A DNA stretch of 31,430 nt from Merdiplasma sp905207905 (lineage in GTDB: Bacteria > Bacillota > Clostridia > Lachnospirales > Lachnospiraceae): NCBI GenBank assembly GCA_902475025.1, contig CABRXX010000027.1, positions 1 through 31,430 of the forward strand, written 5' to 3'. Each line of letters starts with the position of its first letter. Within the stretch, counting starts at the first letter, position 1. The position numbers and the translations under genes are program-made. Below the pieces are notes generated by a model. That model was not told where the DNA came from. It saw only the letters and a program-made list of their open reading frames with translations, and did not search any database. This document shows positions 23,485-31,430 of this stretch, in pieces.

Positions 23485-24363
23485 ATGACCATCCGCCATC
23501 TGAAAATCTTCACCGCTGTGGCTGAATGCGGCAGTATGCATGGCGCCGCCAAAAAACTTTACATTGCTCAGCCTGCCGTAAGCCAGGCCATTGCTGAACT
23601 GGAAAAACATTATCATATTCTGCTGTTTGAACGGCTTTCCAAAAAACTTTACATTACTGCTGCCGGAAAACAGCTTCTTTTCTATGCCAATAACATCCTG
23701 TCTCTGTTCAATGAAATGGAACAGCAGCTCAATAACGCCTCCACAAATGCGGAATTAAAAATAGGTGCCACCATTACCATTGGCACCTGTATTATCAGTA
23801 CACTGCTAAATCAATTCCGCAGCTTTTATCCTCAGGCTGCCTTAAAGGTCTTCATTGATACTCCCAGCAGTCTAGCCAACGGATTGGCCCGCAATGATCT
23901 GGACATTGCTCTGGTGGAAACGATGCCTTCTCACCCGGAACTGATGTACGAACCCTTCCTGGATGATACCATGGTACTGGTATGCAGTCCTGACCATCCT
24001 TTTGCCCAAACCGGCCGAGCCACTCTGGCTCAGATCAGCCAGGAAAACTACATTGCCCGGGAAAGCAATTCAAAAGAAATCTTTGCTGAATATATGGAAC
24101 TGCACAACTATCCCTTAAATGCCACCTGGTTCTGCAATAATTCAGAAACCACGAAACAGGCTGTAGCCCACAACTATGGCATCACCGTCATCTCCCGTCG
24201 AATTGTTGCCCCGGAACTGAAAAACGGCTCTCTTGTGGAAATCCAAATGGAGGGCTGCCAGATCAACCGTAAATTTTGGATGCTGTGGCACAAAAATAAA
24301 TTCTTTTCCAATCCGCTTTTGGATTTTATGGATCTTTGCCGTGATCTGGATATCACCCTTTAA
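23485..24363 (+). CDS. LysR family transcriptional regulator
   Basis: 292 residues. The winged helix-turn-helix is at about 1-60 (MTIRHLKIFTAVAECGSM, AAKKLYIAQPAVSQAIAELE, LLFERLSKKLYIT), followed by a periplasmic-binding-like effector domain from about 90 (LKIGATITIGTCII; DIALVETMP; LVCSPDHPFA). The gene is divergent from the amidohydrolase-like gene and convergent, with a four-base overlap, to the last gene of the nucleoside operon. The likely targets are these neighbours; the inducer is unknown. GAAAGGAAG precedes the ATG. Confidence 0.94.
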   Translation: MTIRHLKIFTAVAECGSMHGAAKKLYIAQPAVSQAIAELEKHYHILLFERLSKKLYITAAGKQLLFYANNILSLFNEMEQQLNNASTNAELKIGATITIGTCIISTLLNQFRSFYPQAALKVFIDTPSSLANGLARNDLDIALVETMPSHPELMYEPFLDDTMVLVCSPDHPFAQTGRATLAQISQENYIARESNSKEIFAEYMELHNYPLNATWFCNNSETTKQAVAHNYGITVISRRIVAPELKNGSLVEIQMEGCQINRKFWMLWHKNKFFSNPLLDFMDLCRDLDITL

Positions 24364-25094
24364 CCATTTGCCACGCAGTTAATGATTCCCGCTGCCAGGA
24401 TCAGTATATTGATCATATACTGGAACATCCGCTGACTTAAACGCCGGCAAAGCACGCCGCCTACATAAATTCCAAACAGCACTGCCGGAGCTCCCACCGC
24501 AGACATGGTAAACACCTCTCCAGTTAAAGTTCCTGCATACCCGTACTGGGCCACGGTTATCACACTAACAACGCTCCATAAAAGCGCCAGAGTGGCCCGA
24601 AACCCTTTCTTATCCGGCATCTCCTGCTGCGCATATAAAAGGATCAAACTTCCTCCGGAGGAAATTGCTCCCTGAACGATGCCTCCCAGTAAAAGACAGA
24701 TATATAATACTGGTTTGGAGATCACTCTTTTTGCCAGCTTCTCACTGTTCAGCTTACATAATCCGTAAATTCCAAGGAGCACCATAAAAATTCCCAAAAC
24801 CAGTTTTAGCGCCGGTACTGACAAACTCTTTAACCCCCAGACTCCCACAGGGAGTCCCAGACACATGAAAAACGTGATGATTCCCAGCTTCTTCCACTGG
24901 ATGTCTCCCCAGCCCTTCACTGCAATAAAAATATTTAGAATACAGGTTACCGTGGATGCCATGATCACCAGCTTAGCATCAAAGATTTGGGTCAGGAAGG
25001 GGATGCTGATCATCCCCGCCCCAAAGCCGCCCACAGCTCCCAGCACATTGGCACCAAAAAGGATCAGCAGATAGCCTGCCCACGCCCACATCAT
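24360..25094 (-). CDS. TauE/SafE family permease
   Basis: 244 residues with about eight hydrophobic segments and the family repeats GAVGGFGAGMISIPFL (about 19-34) and LLGGIVQGAISSGGSLILL (about 136-154). TauE/SafE proteins move organic or sulfur-containing anions such as sulfite and sulfoacetate; the substrate here is unknown. Its ATG overlaps the stop of the nucleoside hydrolase gene (ATGA), so it is the last gene of the nucleoside operon, where it might export a catabolic product. Confidence 0.9.
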   Translation of the reverse strand: MMWAWAGYLLILFGANVLGAVGGFGAGMISIPFLTQIFDAKLVIMASTVTCILNIFIAVKGWGDIQWKKLGIITFFMCLGLPVGVWGLKSLSVPALKLVLGIFMVLLGIYGLCKLNSEKLAKRVISKPVLYICLLLGGIVQGAISSGGSLILLYAQQEMPDKKGFRATLALLWSVVSVITVAQYGYAGTLTGEVFTMSAVGAPAVLFGIYVGGVLCRRLSQRMFQYMINILILAAGIINCVANG

Positions 25095-26041
25095 GCCAGC
25101 GCCTTCACTGCGGACATAATCATTTCTTTGACTTTCTCCACATCCATCTCAAATACCACTTTTACATTTTCCGGCATACCAGAACGGTGGGCGTAATCGC
25201 AGATGGTGGCACCCGATAGAGGGCCAGGCTCTGTAGGAATCTGCACATTCATTTTTTCACTTCTTGTCACAACAGATGGATCAATCAGACCTGCCACAGC
25301 GCAGGCATCATGAATCGGACACCCTTCAAGATCCACCCACACCTTGTTGTGCATTCTGGAAAAAGCTTTCAGCAAGCTGGATACCATATGACCAGTGCGG
25401 TTTCCCACCTGATCCAGGTCATCCAAAAACTTCGGCGGCAATAATGTTTGATACGTCACATCATATCCATACATGGTAATCGGAATCCCGCTTTCAAACA
25501 CAATCTTAGAAGCCTCTGCATCCAGAAAAATATTAAATTCCATAAATGGCTTGGTGAGAATATAATGGCAGGTTCCTCCCATAAGAGAAATTCGTTCCAC
25601 TTTTTCCTGACAAAGTGTTGGAAAAGCCCTCAGCAAAAGGCCTATATTCGTCAAAGGCCCGGTACACACGATGGTCACCTTTTCCCTGCTCTCTCTAAGC
25701 ACCTCTGCCATCACTTCCAGCGCTGTTTTTTCTGAACATCGCAAAGGATTCTCTTCTCCGAAGTCAAAACCATCCAAACCGTTTATCCCATGAGCGCCTT
25801 CCGTATCTGTTCTTGTATACTGACGCACCAAGGGTCTTTCTGCTCCTGCCGCCACGATCTTTTCCACTCCGCAGTAATTCAGAATGTTTAAAGTGTTCTT
25901 TACTACTTTTTCAATTTTTTTATTGCCAGCTACATTTGTGATGGCTTTCACATCCACGTTTGGACTTCCTAAAGCCAGCACCAATGCAACCATATCGTCA
26001 TGTCCCGGATCACAGTCCAGAATAATTGGTATTTTTTTCAT
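25091..26041 (-). CDS. Inosine-uridine preferring nucleoside hydrolase family protein
   Basis: 316 residues. The calcium-binding signature DCDPGHDD is at 9-16, then ITNVAGN, CTGPLTNIGLLL and a late HDACAVAGLI with the metal-contact Asp and His. It hydrolyses ribonucleosides to base and ribose in the cytoplasm. GAGGAGA precedes the ATG. It lies 15 bp after the second permease gene, so imported nucleosides are its probable substrates. Base preference cannot be read from sequence. Confidence 0.94.
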   Translation of the reverse strand: MKKIPIILDCDPGHDDMVALVLALGSPNVDVKAITNVAGNKKIEKVVKNTLNILNYCGVEKIVAAGAERPLVRQYTRTDTEGAHGINGLDGFDFGEENPLRCSEKTALEVMAEVLRESREKVTIVCTGPLTNIGLLLRAFPTLCQEKVERISLMGGTCHYILTKPFMEFNIFLDAEASKIVFESGIPITMYGYDVTYQTLLPPKFLDDLDQVGNRTGHMVSSLLKAFSRMHNKVWVDLEGCPIHDACAVAGLIDPSVVTRSEKMNVQIPTEPGPLSGATICDYAHRSGMPENVKVVFEMDVEKVKEMIMSAVKALA

Positions 26042-26056
26042 GCTCGTCTCCTCTTT

Positions 26057-27013
26057 TTAGACGCCCTGCAGTTTCTCCGCCTGGGCGATAGCACGCTTGA
26101 TCTTGCTCTCCCGTTTCTGCTTTTCACGGGCAGAATAAACAATAATACCGATGATGGACACCACATAGGGGATTGCCATTACCACATCCGTAGAGAAAGA
26201 ATTGATCTGCAGCACATTTCCTACCGCATTGGCGCTTCCGAAAAGAAGGGAAGCCAGCATAGCACCTACAGGATTTCCCTGCCCCATAGCGTCTGCAGCC
26301 ACACCAATAAACCCTCGGCTGGAAGTCATTCCCACAATAAACACCTGCATATTTCCCATGGAAAGATACATTCCGCCAAGGGAGGCAAAGAAACCGCTTA
26401 AGCCAAGAGCGATCAGTTTAATCTTGGTAGGATTCTCTCCCACAGATTTCGCCGCGCTGCTGTTTTCGCCTACTGCACGGATCCGCAGGCCCAAAGGCAT
26501 CCGATACATCAAAAACCACACAACAATCACCATCAAAAAGGCCACATAGGTAAAAATATTATGGCCGGACAGTATTTCTCCGAGGATGGGGATCTCCTTG
26601 ATCAGGGGAATCTCCAGCGCCGGGACTCCCAAGCTGTTAATCATGGAAGAAGAACCCTTATCACCGGTAAATGCGTACAGGATCATTACTACTGCGCCAT
26701 TGGTAAAAGTATTGATCGCCACACCAGTCAGGATCATATTCGTATTCATCATAATATGAAAATATCCCATAAAAATTCCCATGACAATGCCCACCACCAT
26801 GCCAGACACTAACGCCAGCCACAAAGATCCAGTAAAAGCGCTCACCAGTACGCCAGTCAGGGCAGACATGAGCATCGTACTGTCAATGGTAATATTGGTC
26901 ACTCCGGCTCTTCTTGCAATCAGAGAGGACAAACTGGCAAAAATCAGCGGGGTAGATACACGGATAATGGTGTAAATAAACTGAGCAGTAAAAATATTTT
27001 CTAAAATTCCCAT
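26057..27013 (-). CDS. Nucleoside-type ABC transporter permease 2
   Basis: 318 residues, 8-10 membrane segments, with the motif GLRIRAVGENSSAAKSVGEN typical of the BPD_transp_2 permeases used with BMP-type binding proteins. It starts two bases after the stop of permease 1. It forms the membrane channel with permease 1. It corresponds in order and type to NupQ-like proteins of Gram-positives. Confidence 0.92.
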   Translation of the reverse strand: MGILENIFTAQFIYTIIRVSTPLIFASLSSLIARRAGVTNITIDSTMLMSALTGVLVSAFTGSLWLALVSGMVVGIVMGIFMGYFHIMMNTNMILTGVAINTFTNGAVVMILYAFTGDKGSSSMINSLGVPALEIPLIKEIPILGEILSGHNIFTYVAFLMVIVVWFLMYRMPLGLRIRAVGENSSAAKSVGENPTKIKLIALGLSGFFASLGGMYLSMGNMQVFIVGMTSSRGFIGVAADAMGQGNPVGAMLASLLFGSANAVGNVLQINSFSTDVVMAIPYVVSIIGIIVYSAREKQKRESKIKRAIAQAEKLQGV

Positions 27014-27015
27014 GC

Positions 27016-28086
27016 TTACGCCTCCTTCGCTGCCTTTTCATTGTACTTCACGCGAACTCTCTGCTGCATTGCTGCCAGGAATGAGTTTGCTCCAATAAAC
27101 AGAATCATGACCGCCTGTATGATCATTACAATCTCACTGGCCACATCAGAAGATCGGTTCATAATATCTGCTCCGGTACGCACATAGCCCAAAAACAGTG
27201 CTGAAAACAGAATGTACTGAGGCTTGTATTTCGCCAGAGTGGCCACCATGATTCCGTCCCATCCCATATTGGTCAGGGAAAACCAGGAAAATCGGGGATT
27301 TCGTCCAAACATTTCCATACCGCCGCCAAAGCCGCTGATGGCTCCGCCGATAAACTGAGCCAGAATGCAGACGGCGAATACATTAATACCTACATACTTT
27401 GCGCAGTTAGGATTTAAGCCAACCAAACGGATACTGTATCCCCATTTTGTCTTATACATAAAGAACCATACTGCCACGATCATCAGCAGCGCCACAATCA
27501 GATTGGCATTTACCTTCGTTCCGGGTATCAGAGTGGGAAGAAAGCTGTCTGTTGGCAGCGGATAAGATCCTGATGAAGTGGAAGTAATGTCCATAAGATA
27601 ATTGCTAAAAATATAGTTACCAATATAGAACATTACATAGTTAAACAGCAAAGATACCACAAAAGCATCTGTACCATATTTAAGGTTTACAATCATGGGC
27701 AGCAGCGCCATAATCCCGCAGACAATCAGCACGATCACCATGGAAGTTACAGTCAGGCTCTTTCCGTGAATAAAATAGATCTTGATGGACGCCAAAGCTG
27801 CCATCAAACCGCCAAAATAGTAGCAGCCCTCACCGGATAATGTTCTTTTTCCAGTGGCCCACAATACGCAAACTCCCAGCCCCACATAGATCAGGGGAAT
27901 CGTATTCTCAATCAGATTTCCAATTCTGCGGACAGAGGTAAATGGCCCCAGCAGGAAGGCGTGCAGCGCTTCCATGGGCTCATCACTCACTACCAGGATG
28001 ATAACAAAGGCAACCGCCATGGCGATTACTATGGCCAGAAATGTCTTAACCACAGAAAACACTTGATTTAATTGTTTATTGCTCAT
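27016..28086 (-). CDS. Nucleoside-type ABC transporter permease 1
   Basis: 356 residues, 9-10 membrane segments, with WGYSIRLVGLNPNCAKYVGIN, the longer first permease of BMP-type uptake systems (NupP-like). Its start overlaps the end of the ATPase gene by 11 bases, showing tight coupling. Confidence 0.92.
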   Translation of the reverse strand: MSNKQLNQVFSVVKTFLAIVIAMAVAFVIILVVSDEPMEALHAFLLGPFTSVRRIGNLIENTIPLIYVGLGVCVLWATGKRTLSGEGCYYFGGLMAALASIKIYFIHGKSLTVTSMVIVLIVCGIMALLPMIVNLKYGTDAFVVSLLFNYVMFYIGNYIFSNYLMDITSTSSGSYPLPTDSFLPTLIPGTKVNANLIVALLMIVAVWFFMYKTKWGYSIRLVGLNPNCAKYVGINVFAVCILAQFIGGAISGFGGGMEMFGRNPRFSWFSLTNMGWDGIMVATLAKYKPQYILFSALFLGYVRTGADIMNRSSDVASEIVMIIQAVMILFIGANSFLAAMQQRVRVKYNEKAAKEA

Positions 28087-29647
28087 AATATGCCTCCTTG
28101 ATTTCCTCCGGTGTCTGCCGATTAATTCCCAGCATATACTCTCCCAGCTGTTCCTCGGTAACTCCTTCCAGGCTTTTGAAATATGCTACAATTTCACCTT
28201 CGTACATAACAAACAGCGAATCGCTCAACTCCATAATTTCTGCCAAATCCGCAGAACTCACCAGAATTGCGGCATCTGCATCCCGCAGCTCAAAAATCTT
28301 TTCATGGATAAACTTTGTGGCGCCCACATCAATACCACGGGAGGGCTGATCAATGACGATCAGCGATCTCTGGGTAGAAAGCTCTCTGGCTACAACCACT
28401 TTCTGAATATTTCCTCCGGAAAGCATATTTACCGTCTGTTTTTCCCCACCGCACTTAATGCGAAACTCTTGAATCAGTTCCTTTGCCTTCTTCGTAAGGT
28501 TTTTCTCTTTCATTACACCGGCTTTGGAAAATTCCGAATGAGAAAGGCGGTTTGCCAGCAGATTCTCCTTGATGGTTGCCTCCGCAGCTACTCCAAACAG
28601 CAGACGATCCTGCGGAATATATCCCATCTTAGCCTTATCCCGAATCTGCTGAATGGACATTTTTGACACATCCATCCCCGAAATATATACCTGACCTCTC
28701 TGAATTTTCCGAAGACCCGTGATCATCTCCAGAAGCTCCCTCTGTCCATTTCCTTCCACGCCTGCAATTCCTACGATCTCCCCGCTGCGGACTGTGAAAT
28801 TTACATCCTTCACTTTCAGCTTTCCTTCTCCGTATCCATAACAAAGATGATCCGCTTGCAAAACTACATTCTTAGGATGGGCTTCATTTTTATCCAGCTT
28901 CATCTTTACTTCCCGCCCTACCATCAGCCGGGAGATATCTGCCTCTGTGATATCCTTCACATCGTATACCCCCATAGAAAGTCCGTTTTTCAATATGGTG
29001 ATCCGATCGCAAATTTGTTTTACCTCCCGAATCTTGTGAGAAATAAAAATTACGGTATGACCGTTCTCTTTTAATATAATCAACTGGCGAAACAACTCCT
29101 CCGTCTCCTGAGGCGTCAATACGGCAGTGGGCTCGTCTAAGATCAGAATTTCCGCTCCCCGATACAGAGCCTTCAGTATCTCCACCCGCTGTTTCATACC
29201 TACCGGCAGATCAATAATCCTTGCATGGGGATCAATAGGCAAATGGTACTTTTCGGAAATCTTCACTGTCTCATCCACCGCTTTCGCCCGATCAATAAAA
29301 ATTCCCTTTACCGGCTCCTCCCGCAACATCATGTTCTCAGCCACAGTCAGAGACGGAACCAGCATAAACTCCTGATGCACCATACCAATCTTTAATCCAA
29401 TAGCATCGGAGGGTTTCGCGATGGTAACCGGATTTCCCTTAAAAAAAATCTGTCCTTTATCAATCTTCTCCAAACCAAAAAGCATTTTCATCAGTGTGGA
29501 TTTTCCCGCACCATTTTCGCCCATCACTGCATGTATCTCACCAGGTCTTACGCTGAAATCCACATCCTTGTTGGCAACCACTCCATTGGGGTAAATTTTG
29601 GTAATACCCTTCATTTCAATTACAGGCTGTCTTGCTTCTGCAGTCAT
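28076..29647 (-). CDS. Nucleoside-type ABC transporter ATPase (two ABC domains)
   Basis: 523 residues with two ABC units, as in RbsA/NupO proteins. The first has Walker A GENGAGKST (about 43-51) and Walker B ILILDEPTAVL. The second has a degenerate Walker A (GVEGNGQRE, no GKS/T) but an intact signature LSGGNIQKVVVARELS and Walker B LIVIDQPSRGIDVG, which is normal for this class. The start at 29647 has GGGAGG upstream. The gene is separated from the binding protein gene by 195 bp that holds the palindromic repeat. Confidence 0.94.
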   Translation of the reverse strand: MTAEARQPVIEMKGITKIYPNGVVANKDVDFSVRPGEIHAVMGENGAGKSTLMKMLFGLEKIDKGQIFFKGNPVTIAKPSDAIGLKIGMVHQEFMLVPSLTVAENMMLREEPVKGIFIDRAKAVDETVKISEKYHLPIDPHARIIDLPVGMKQRVEILKALYRGAEILILDEPTAVLTPQETEELFRQLIILKENGHTVIFISHKIREVKQICDRITILKNGLSMGVYDVKDITEADISRLMVGREVKMKLDKNEAHPKNVVLQADHLCYGYGEGKLKVKDVNFTVRSGEIVGIAGVEGNGQRELLEMITGLRKIQRGQVYISGMDVSKMSIQQIRDKAKMGYIPQDRLLFGVAAEATIKENLLANRLSHSEFSKAGVMKEKNLTKKAKELIQEFRIKCGGEKQTVNMLSGGNIQKVVVARELSTQRSLIVIDQPSRGIDVGATKFIHEKIFELRDADAAILVSSADLAEIMELSDSLFVMYEGEIVAYFKSLEGVTEEQLGEYMLGINRQTPEEIKEAYYEQ

Positions 29648-29693
29648 TCTAGGTACCTCCCTTTCTCAGTTTTATCAAATTTGCTCAAAAAAA

Positions 29694-29801
29694 GAGTACT
29701 GCAAACTATTCCAAGTCCCCTCCCTTGGATCTCTCCCAAAAACCAACTTGTTTTCAGGGAGAAACCCATTGAAAATCCACCGGATATAATTTGCAGTACT
29801 C
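29694..29801. repeat. 108-bp palindromic repeat element, copy 2
   Basis: The ends are GAGTACTGCAAACTAT and a near-perfect complement (29694-29709 with 29786-29801). The interior pairs to the tip TCTCCCAAAA/TTTTCAGGGAGA. It shares GAAAATCCACCGG with copy 1. It lies between the binding protein and ATPase genes, where an attenuating or stabilising hairpin would adjust protein ratios. Confidence 0.75.
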
Positions 29802-29842
29802 CCTTTATCTTTATAATACAAAAATCTTTTTTAGCTTCTGTC

Positions 29843-30928
29843 TTACTGTGCGGAGGCAATCATTGCATCAATTTCTTCCGCTGCCATGCCGATTGCTGTG
29901 GGAACAACGATCTCGCCGTTTGTGATTTTCTCCTCATAAGAAGCAACCACCTCTTTTACTTCTTCCGGAATCACCTTCTCATAGTACTCGTTTTTTACAA
30001 TACCAGCTCCGTCTGTAGCTATGCCTACCGTCTCCTGAGTTCCAAAGGGAAGCTCTCCAGCTGCATATCTTTCATATGCAGCATTCACTGCATTGTCAAC
30101 CTTCTTCATAACGGATGCAAGGATCACTTTCAAAATAGACTCGTCGTTTCCTGCATACTTTGCAGCTACATCCTGGTCATTACCAATTGCAAATACGCCT
30201 TTATCTCTGGCTGCCTCGTAAACACCTGCCGCTGCGTTTCCGCATGCTGGATAAACCACATCTGCTCCATCATCAATCTGGGCCATAGCCAGCTCTTTTG
30301 CCAGCGTTGCATCATTAAAATCATTGGTAAACGCAGTTGCCACTTTAATATCCGGATTGATTTCCTGGGCTCCTGCAATAAAGCCTACCATAAAATCATA
30401 GATAACCGGAATCTTTGTTGCCCCTACAAAGCCAAGATAATCACTCTCTGTCATGCTGGCCGCAATCACACCCGCCATAAATGCTGCCTGATTCTGATAG
30501 AAATCCATGGCGTATACATTAGGCATTTCCACAGCATCAAAGTCCAGATTTACGTCGTAGCAAATAAACGGAATGTCCTGATACATAGGCGCCACAATCT
30601 GAATGGTATCTTTCATCAGAGAACCACCTGTAATGATCAGGTCATAATCAGACTCACAAAGATCGCACATAGCAGCCTCCCACTTTGCAGAATCTGTCAC
30701 TGCTGTACCTAACTCAATAATATCCAGCTCTGCATCAATACTCTCTGCAATCGCCTCTGATGCTTTACATGCCAGATCATGAGTCCCCCCGTCACCGCGC
30801 ACATTGGGCAATACTGTTACCATCTTTTCAATTTCCGGAGCTTCCTCTGCGCAGGCACTCATTCCGCCGAAAACAACGAAAGAAGCCACCATTGCTGTTG
30901 CCGCCATCACTAAATTCCATTTTTTCAT
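29843..30928 (-). CDS. BMP family nucleoside-binding protein (Med/BmpA type)
   Basis: 361 residues from MKKWNLVMAA. An N-terminal signal ends in GGMSACAEE; the Cys could be a weak lipobox, or signal peptidase I may cut after ACA. The mature part has the BMP layout: TVLPNVRGDGGTHD, YDLIITGGSLMKD, PFICYDVNLDF, QAAFMAGVIAASMTESDYLGFVGA and AGAQEINPDIKVATAFTNDF. Such proteins deliver purine or pyrimidine nucleosides to the transporter. The frame is open to 31015, but GGGGGA nine bases upstream and the signal peptide favour 30928. It is the first gene of the operon. Confidence 0.93.
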   Translation of the reverse strand: MKKWNLVMAATAMVASFVVFGGMSACAEEAPEIEKMVTVLPNVRGDGGTHDLACKASEAIAESIDAELDIIELGTAVTDSAKWEAAMCDLCESDYDLIITGGSLMKDTIQIVAPMYQDIPFICYDVNLDFDAVEMPNVYAMDFYQNQAAFMAGVIAASMTESDYLGFVGATKIPVIYDFMVGFIAGAQEINPDIKVATAFTNDFNDATLAKELAMAQIDDGADVVYPACGNAAAGVYEAARDKGVFAIGNDQDVAAKYAGNDESILKVILASVMKKVDNAVNAAYERYAAGELPFGTQETVGIATDGAGIVKNEYYEKVIPEEVKEVVASYEEKITNGEIVVPTAIGMAAEEIDAMIASAQ

Positions 30929-30968
30929 GATCCATCCCCCTTTTGGATATGTATTCTTTGATACTAAC

Positions 30969-30997
30969 AATATAACATTGAATATTGATAATGTAAA
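30969..30997 (-). promoter_or_regulatory. Promoter of the nucleoside operon
   Basis: On the minus strand, -35 TTTACA (30992-30997), a 17-bp spacer and -10 TATATT (30969-30974). The proximal half of the inverted repeat lies in its spacer. Confidence 0.7.
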
Positions 30998-31018
30998 ATA
31001 GCTTTTTATTATCAATAT
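30982..31018. promoter_or_regulatory. Operator: 11-bp perfect inverted repeat
   Basis: ATATTGATAAT (30982-30992) and ATTATCAATAT (31008-31018) are separated by 15 bp, flanking the -35 box. The position suits repression or LysR-type control. Confidence 0.7.
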
Positions 31019-31093
31019 AATATGATTTACTTATCATTAGATCTTTGTTTTGTGCATTTTTGCCAATTCCAGGGATATCTGTAAGAATCTGTA

Positions 31094-31125
31094 AAAAAAG
31101 AAAAGAAGTCTACGGACAGACTTCT
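31094..31125 (-). terminator. Strong terminator downstream of the tRNA genes
   Basis: AGAAGTCT/AGACTTCT (31104-31111 and 31118-31125) with a 6-nt loop, followed on the minus strand by TTTTCTTTTTTT. Confidence 0.8.
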
Positions 31126-31138
31126 CTGCCTGTGACGA

Positions 31139-31224
31139 GTCGCTTCAGCGACATCCTTCCCATCCGCCGCAGTGCAATCCTGCGGAGCATTTTTATTTCA
31201 TAGGAAAGAATTTCTTATGAAATA
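31139..31224 (-). other. Three hairpins between two terminators
   Basis: GTCGCT/AGCGAC (31139-31152), CCGCAG/CTGCGG (31167-31185) and TATTTCATA/TATGAAATA (31194-31224). Together with the terminator at 31094-31125 they could form a small structured transcript read from the minus strand. No open frame of note is present. Confidence 0.4.
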
Positions 31225-31258
31225 AAAATGCAGGAAGCTTCATTTCTAAGCTTCCTGC
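31222..31258 (-). terminator. Terminator of the tRNA operon
   Basis: GCAGGAAGCTT (31230-31240) pairs perfectly with AAGCTTCCTGC (31248-31258); on the minus strand ATTTTTAT follows. It lies 11 bases after the end of tRNA-Lys. Confidence 0.85.
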
Positions 31259-31268
31259 ACACTGAAAA

Positions 31269-31341
31269 TGAGACATCGGGGATTCGAACCCCGGACAACT
31301 TGATTAAAAGTCAAGTGCTCTACCGACTGAGCTAATATCCC
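31269..31341 (-). tRNA. tRNA-Lys(TTT)
   Basis: 73 nt with all four stems: acceptor GGGATAT with ATGTCTC (two G-U pairs), D-loop AGCTCAGTCGGTAGAGC, anticodon stem CTTGA/TCAAG around CTTTTAA (anticodon TTT), and a T-loop GGTTCGAATCC. CCA is not encoded. Confidence 0.95.
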
Positions 31342-31357
31342 ATGGTTATATAACCAA

Positions 31358-31430
<73 letters not shown>

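Noticed and set aside
29531..30712. 393-codon frame on the plus strand
   Set aside because: It lies antisense to the binding protein and ATPase starts, is rich in Cys, His and Ile in no family pattern, and has no ribosome site.
30929..31090. Purine riboswitch before the nucleoside operon
   Set aside because: No three-way junction with the conserved purine-aptamer loops is seen; the region is an AT-rich promoter with an inverted repeat.
31077..31096. WalR-like pair TGTAAG and TGTAAA upstream of the nucleoside operon
   Set aside because: Spacing is four rather than five bases and it lies too far upstream, so it is probably chance.

Overview
The window looks like a chromosomal segment of a Gram-positive, low-to-mid GC Clostridia member, most likely a gut Lachnospiraceae. 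The grounds are a Tn916-type integrase remnant, AGGAGG-like ribosome sites, a CIRCE element, a class II aldolase, a TSCPD four-Cys protein, choline/glucan-binding-type wall repeats and CxxC-rich transglutaminase surface proteins. Genus cannot be fixed by eye.

Layout. 1-1640 is AT-rich mobile debris: the C-terminal part of a large serine recombinase with its terminator, then the C-terminal half of a tyrosine integrase lacking its first catalytic Arg, then two integrase-arm-like repeats. This suggests one element nested inside another. 1729-3383 holds a CIRCE-controlled Hsp20 gene, an unusually long hairpin that buries the next ribosome site, and an aromatic acid exporter-like protein.

3380-12974 (minus strand) is the most notable block. 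A transglutaminase-like surface protein is followed by a MotA/ExbB-type channel protein with a long helical tail, a MotB/OmpA-type stator protein with a long coiled coil, and the nuclease pair SbcD and SbcC. The motor pair resembles ZorA/ZorB of Zorya antiphage systems, but the partner genes are SbcCD rather than the known Zorya effectors. Between ompA and sbcD lies a 78-codon in-frame tail after the ompA stop that ends exactly in an ATGA at sbcD. The block starts from a promoter whose -10 overlaps that of a divergent shikimate-dehydrogenase-like gene (13071-13928).

14218-21850 is largely housekeeping: an NlpC/P60 wall hydrolase with a perfect WalR-type box upstream, fructose-bisphosphate aldolase, glucose-6-phosphate isomerase, an unrecognised membrane protein, MTA/SAH nucleosidase and a TSCPD protein. 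The gap 21851-22522 contains no gene but holds a branched RNA candidate, a second hairpin, a dispersed 47-bp repeat and a 120-bp palindromic element.

22523-31015 carries an amidohydrolase-fold protein that lacks the usual metal motif, a divergent LysR regulator, and a six-gene nucleoside uptake and hydrolysis operon (BMP binding protein, ATPase, two permeases, nucleoside hydrolase, TauE/SafE permease) with a perfect inverted-repeat operator at its promoter. A second copy of the palindromic element sits inside that operon. The window ends with tRNA-Lys(TTT) and tRNA-Phe(GAA) on the minus strand plus a series of hairpins and terminators downstream of them.
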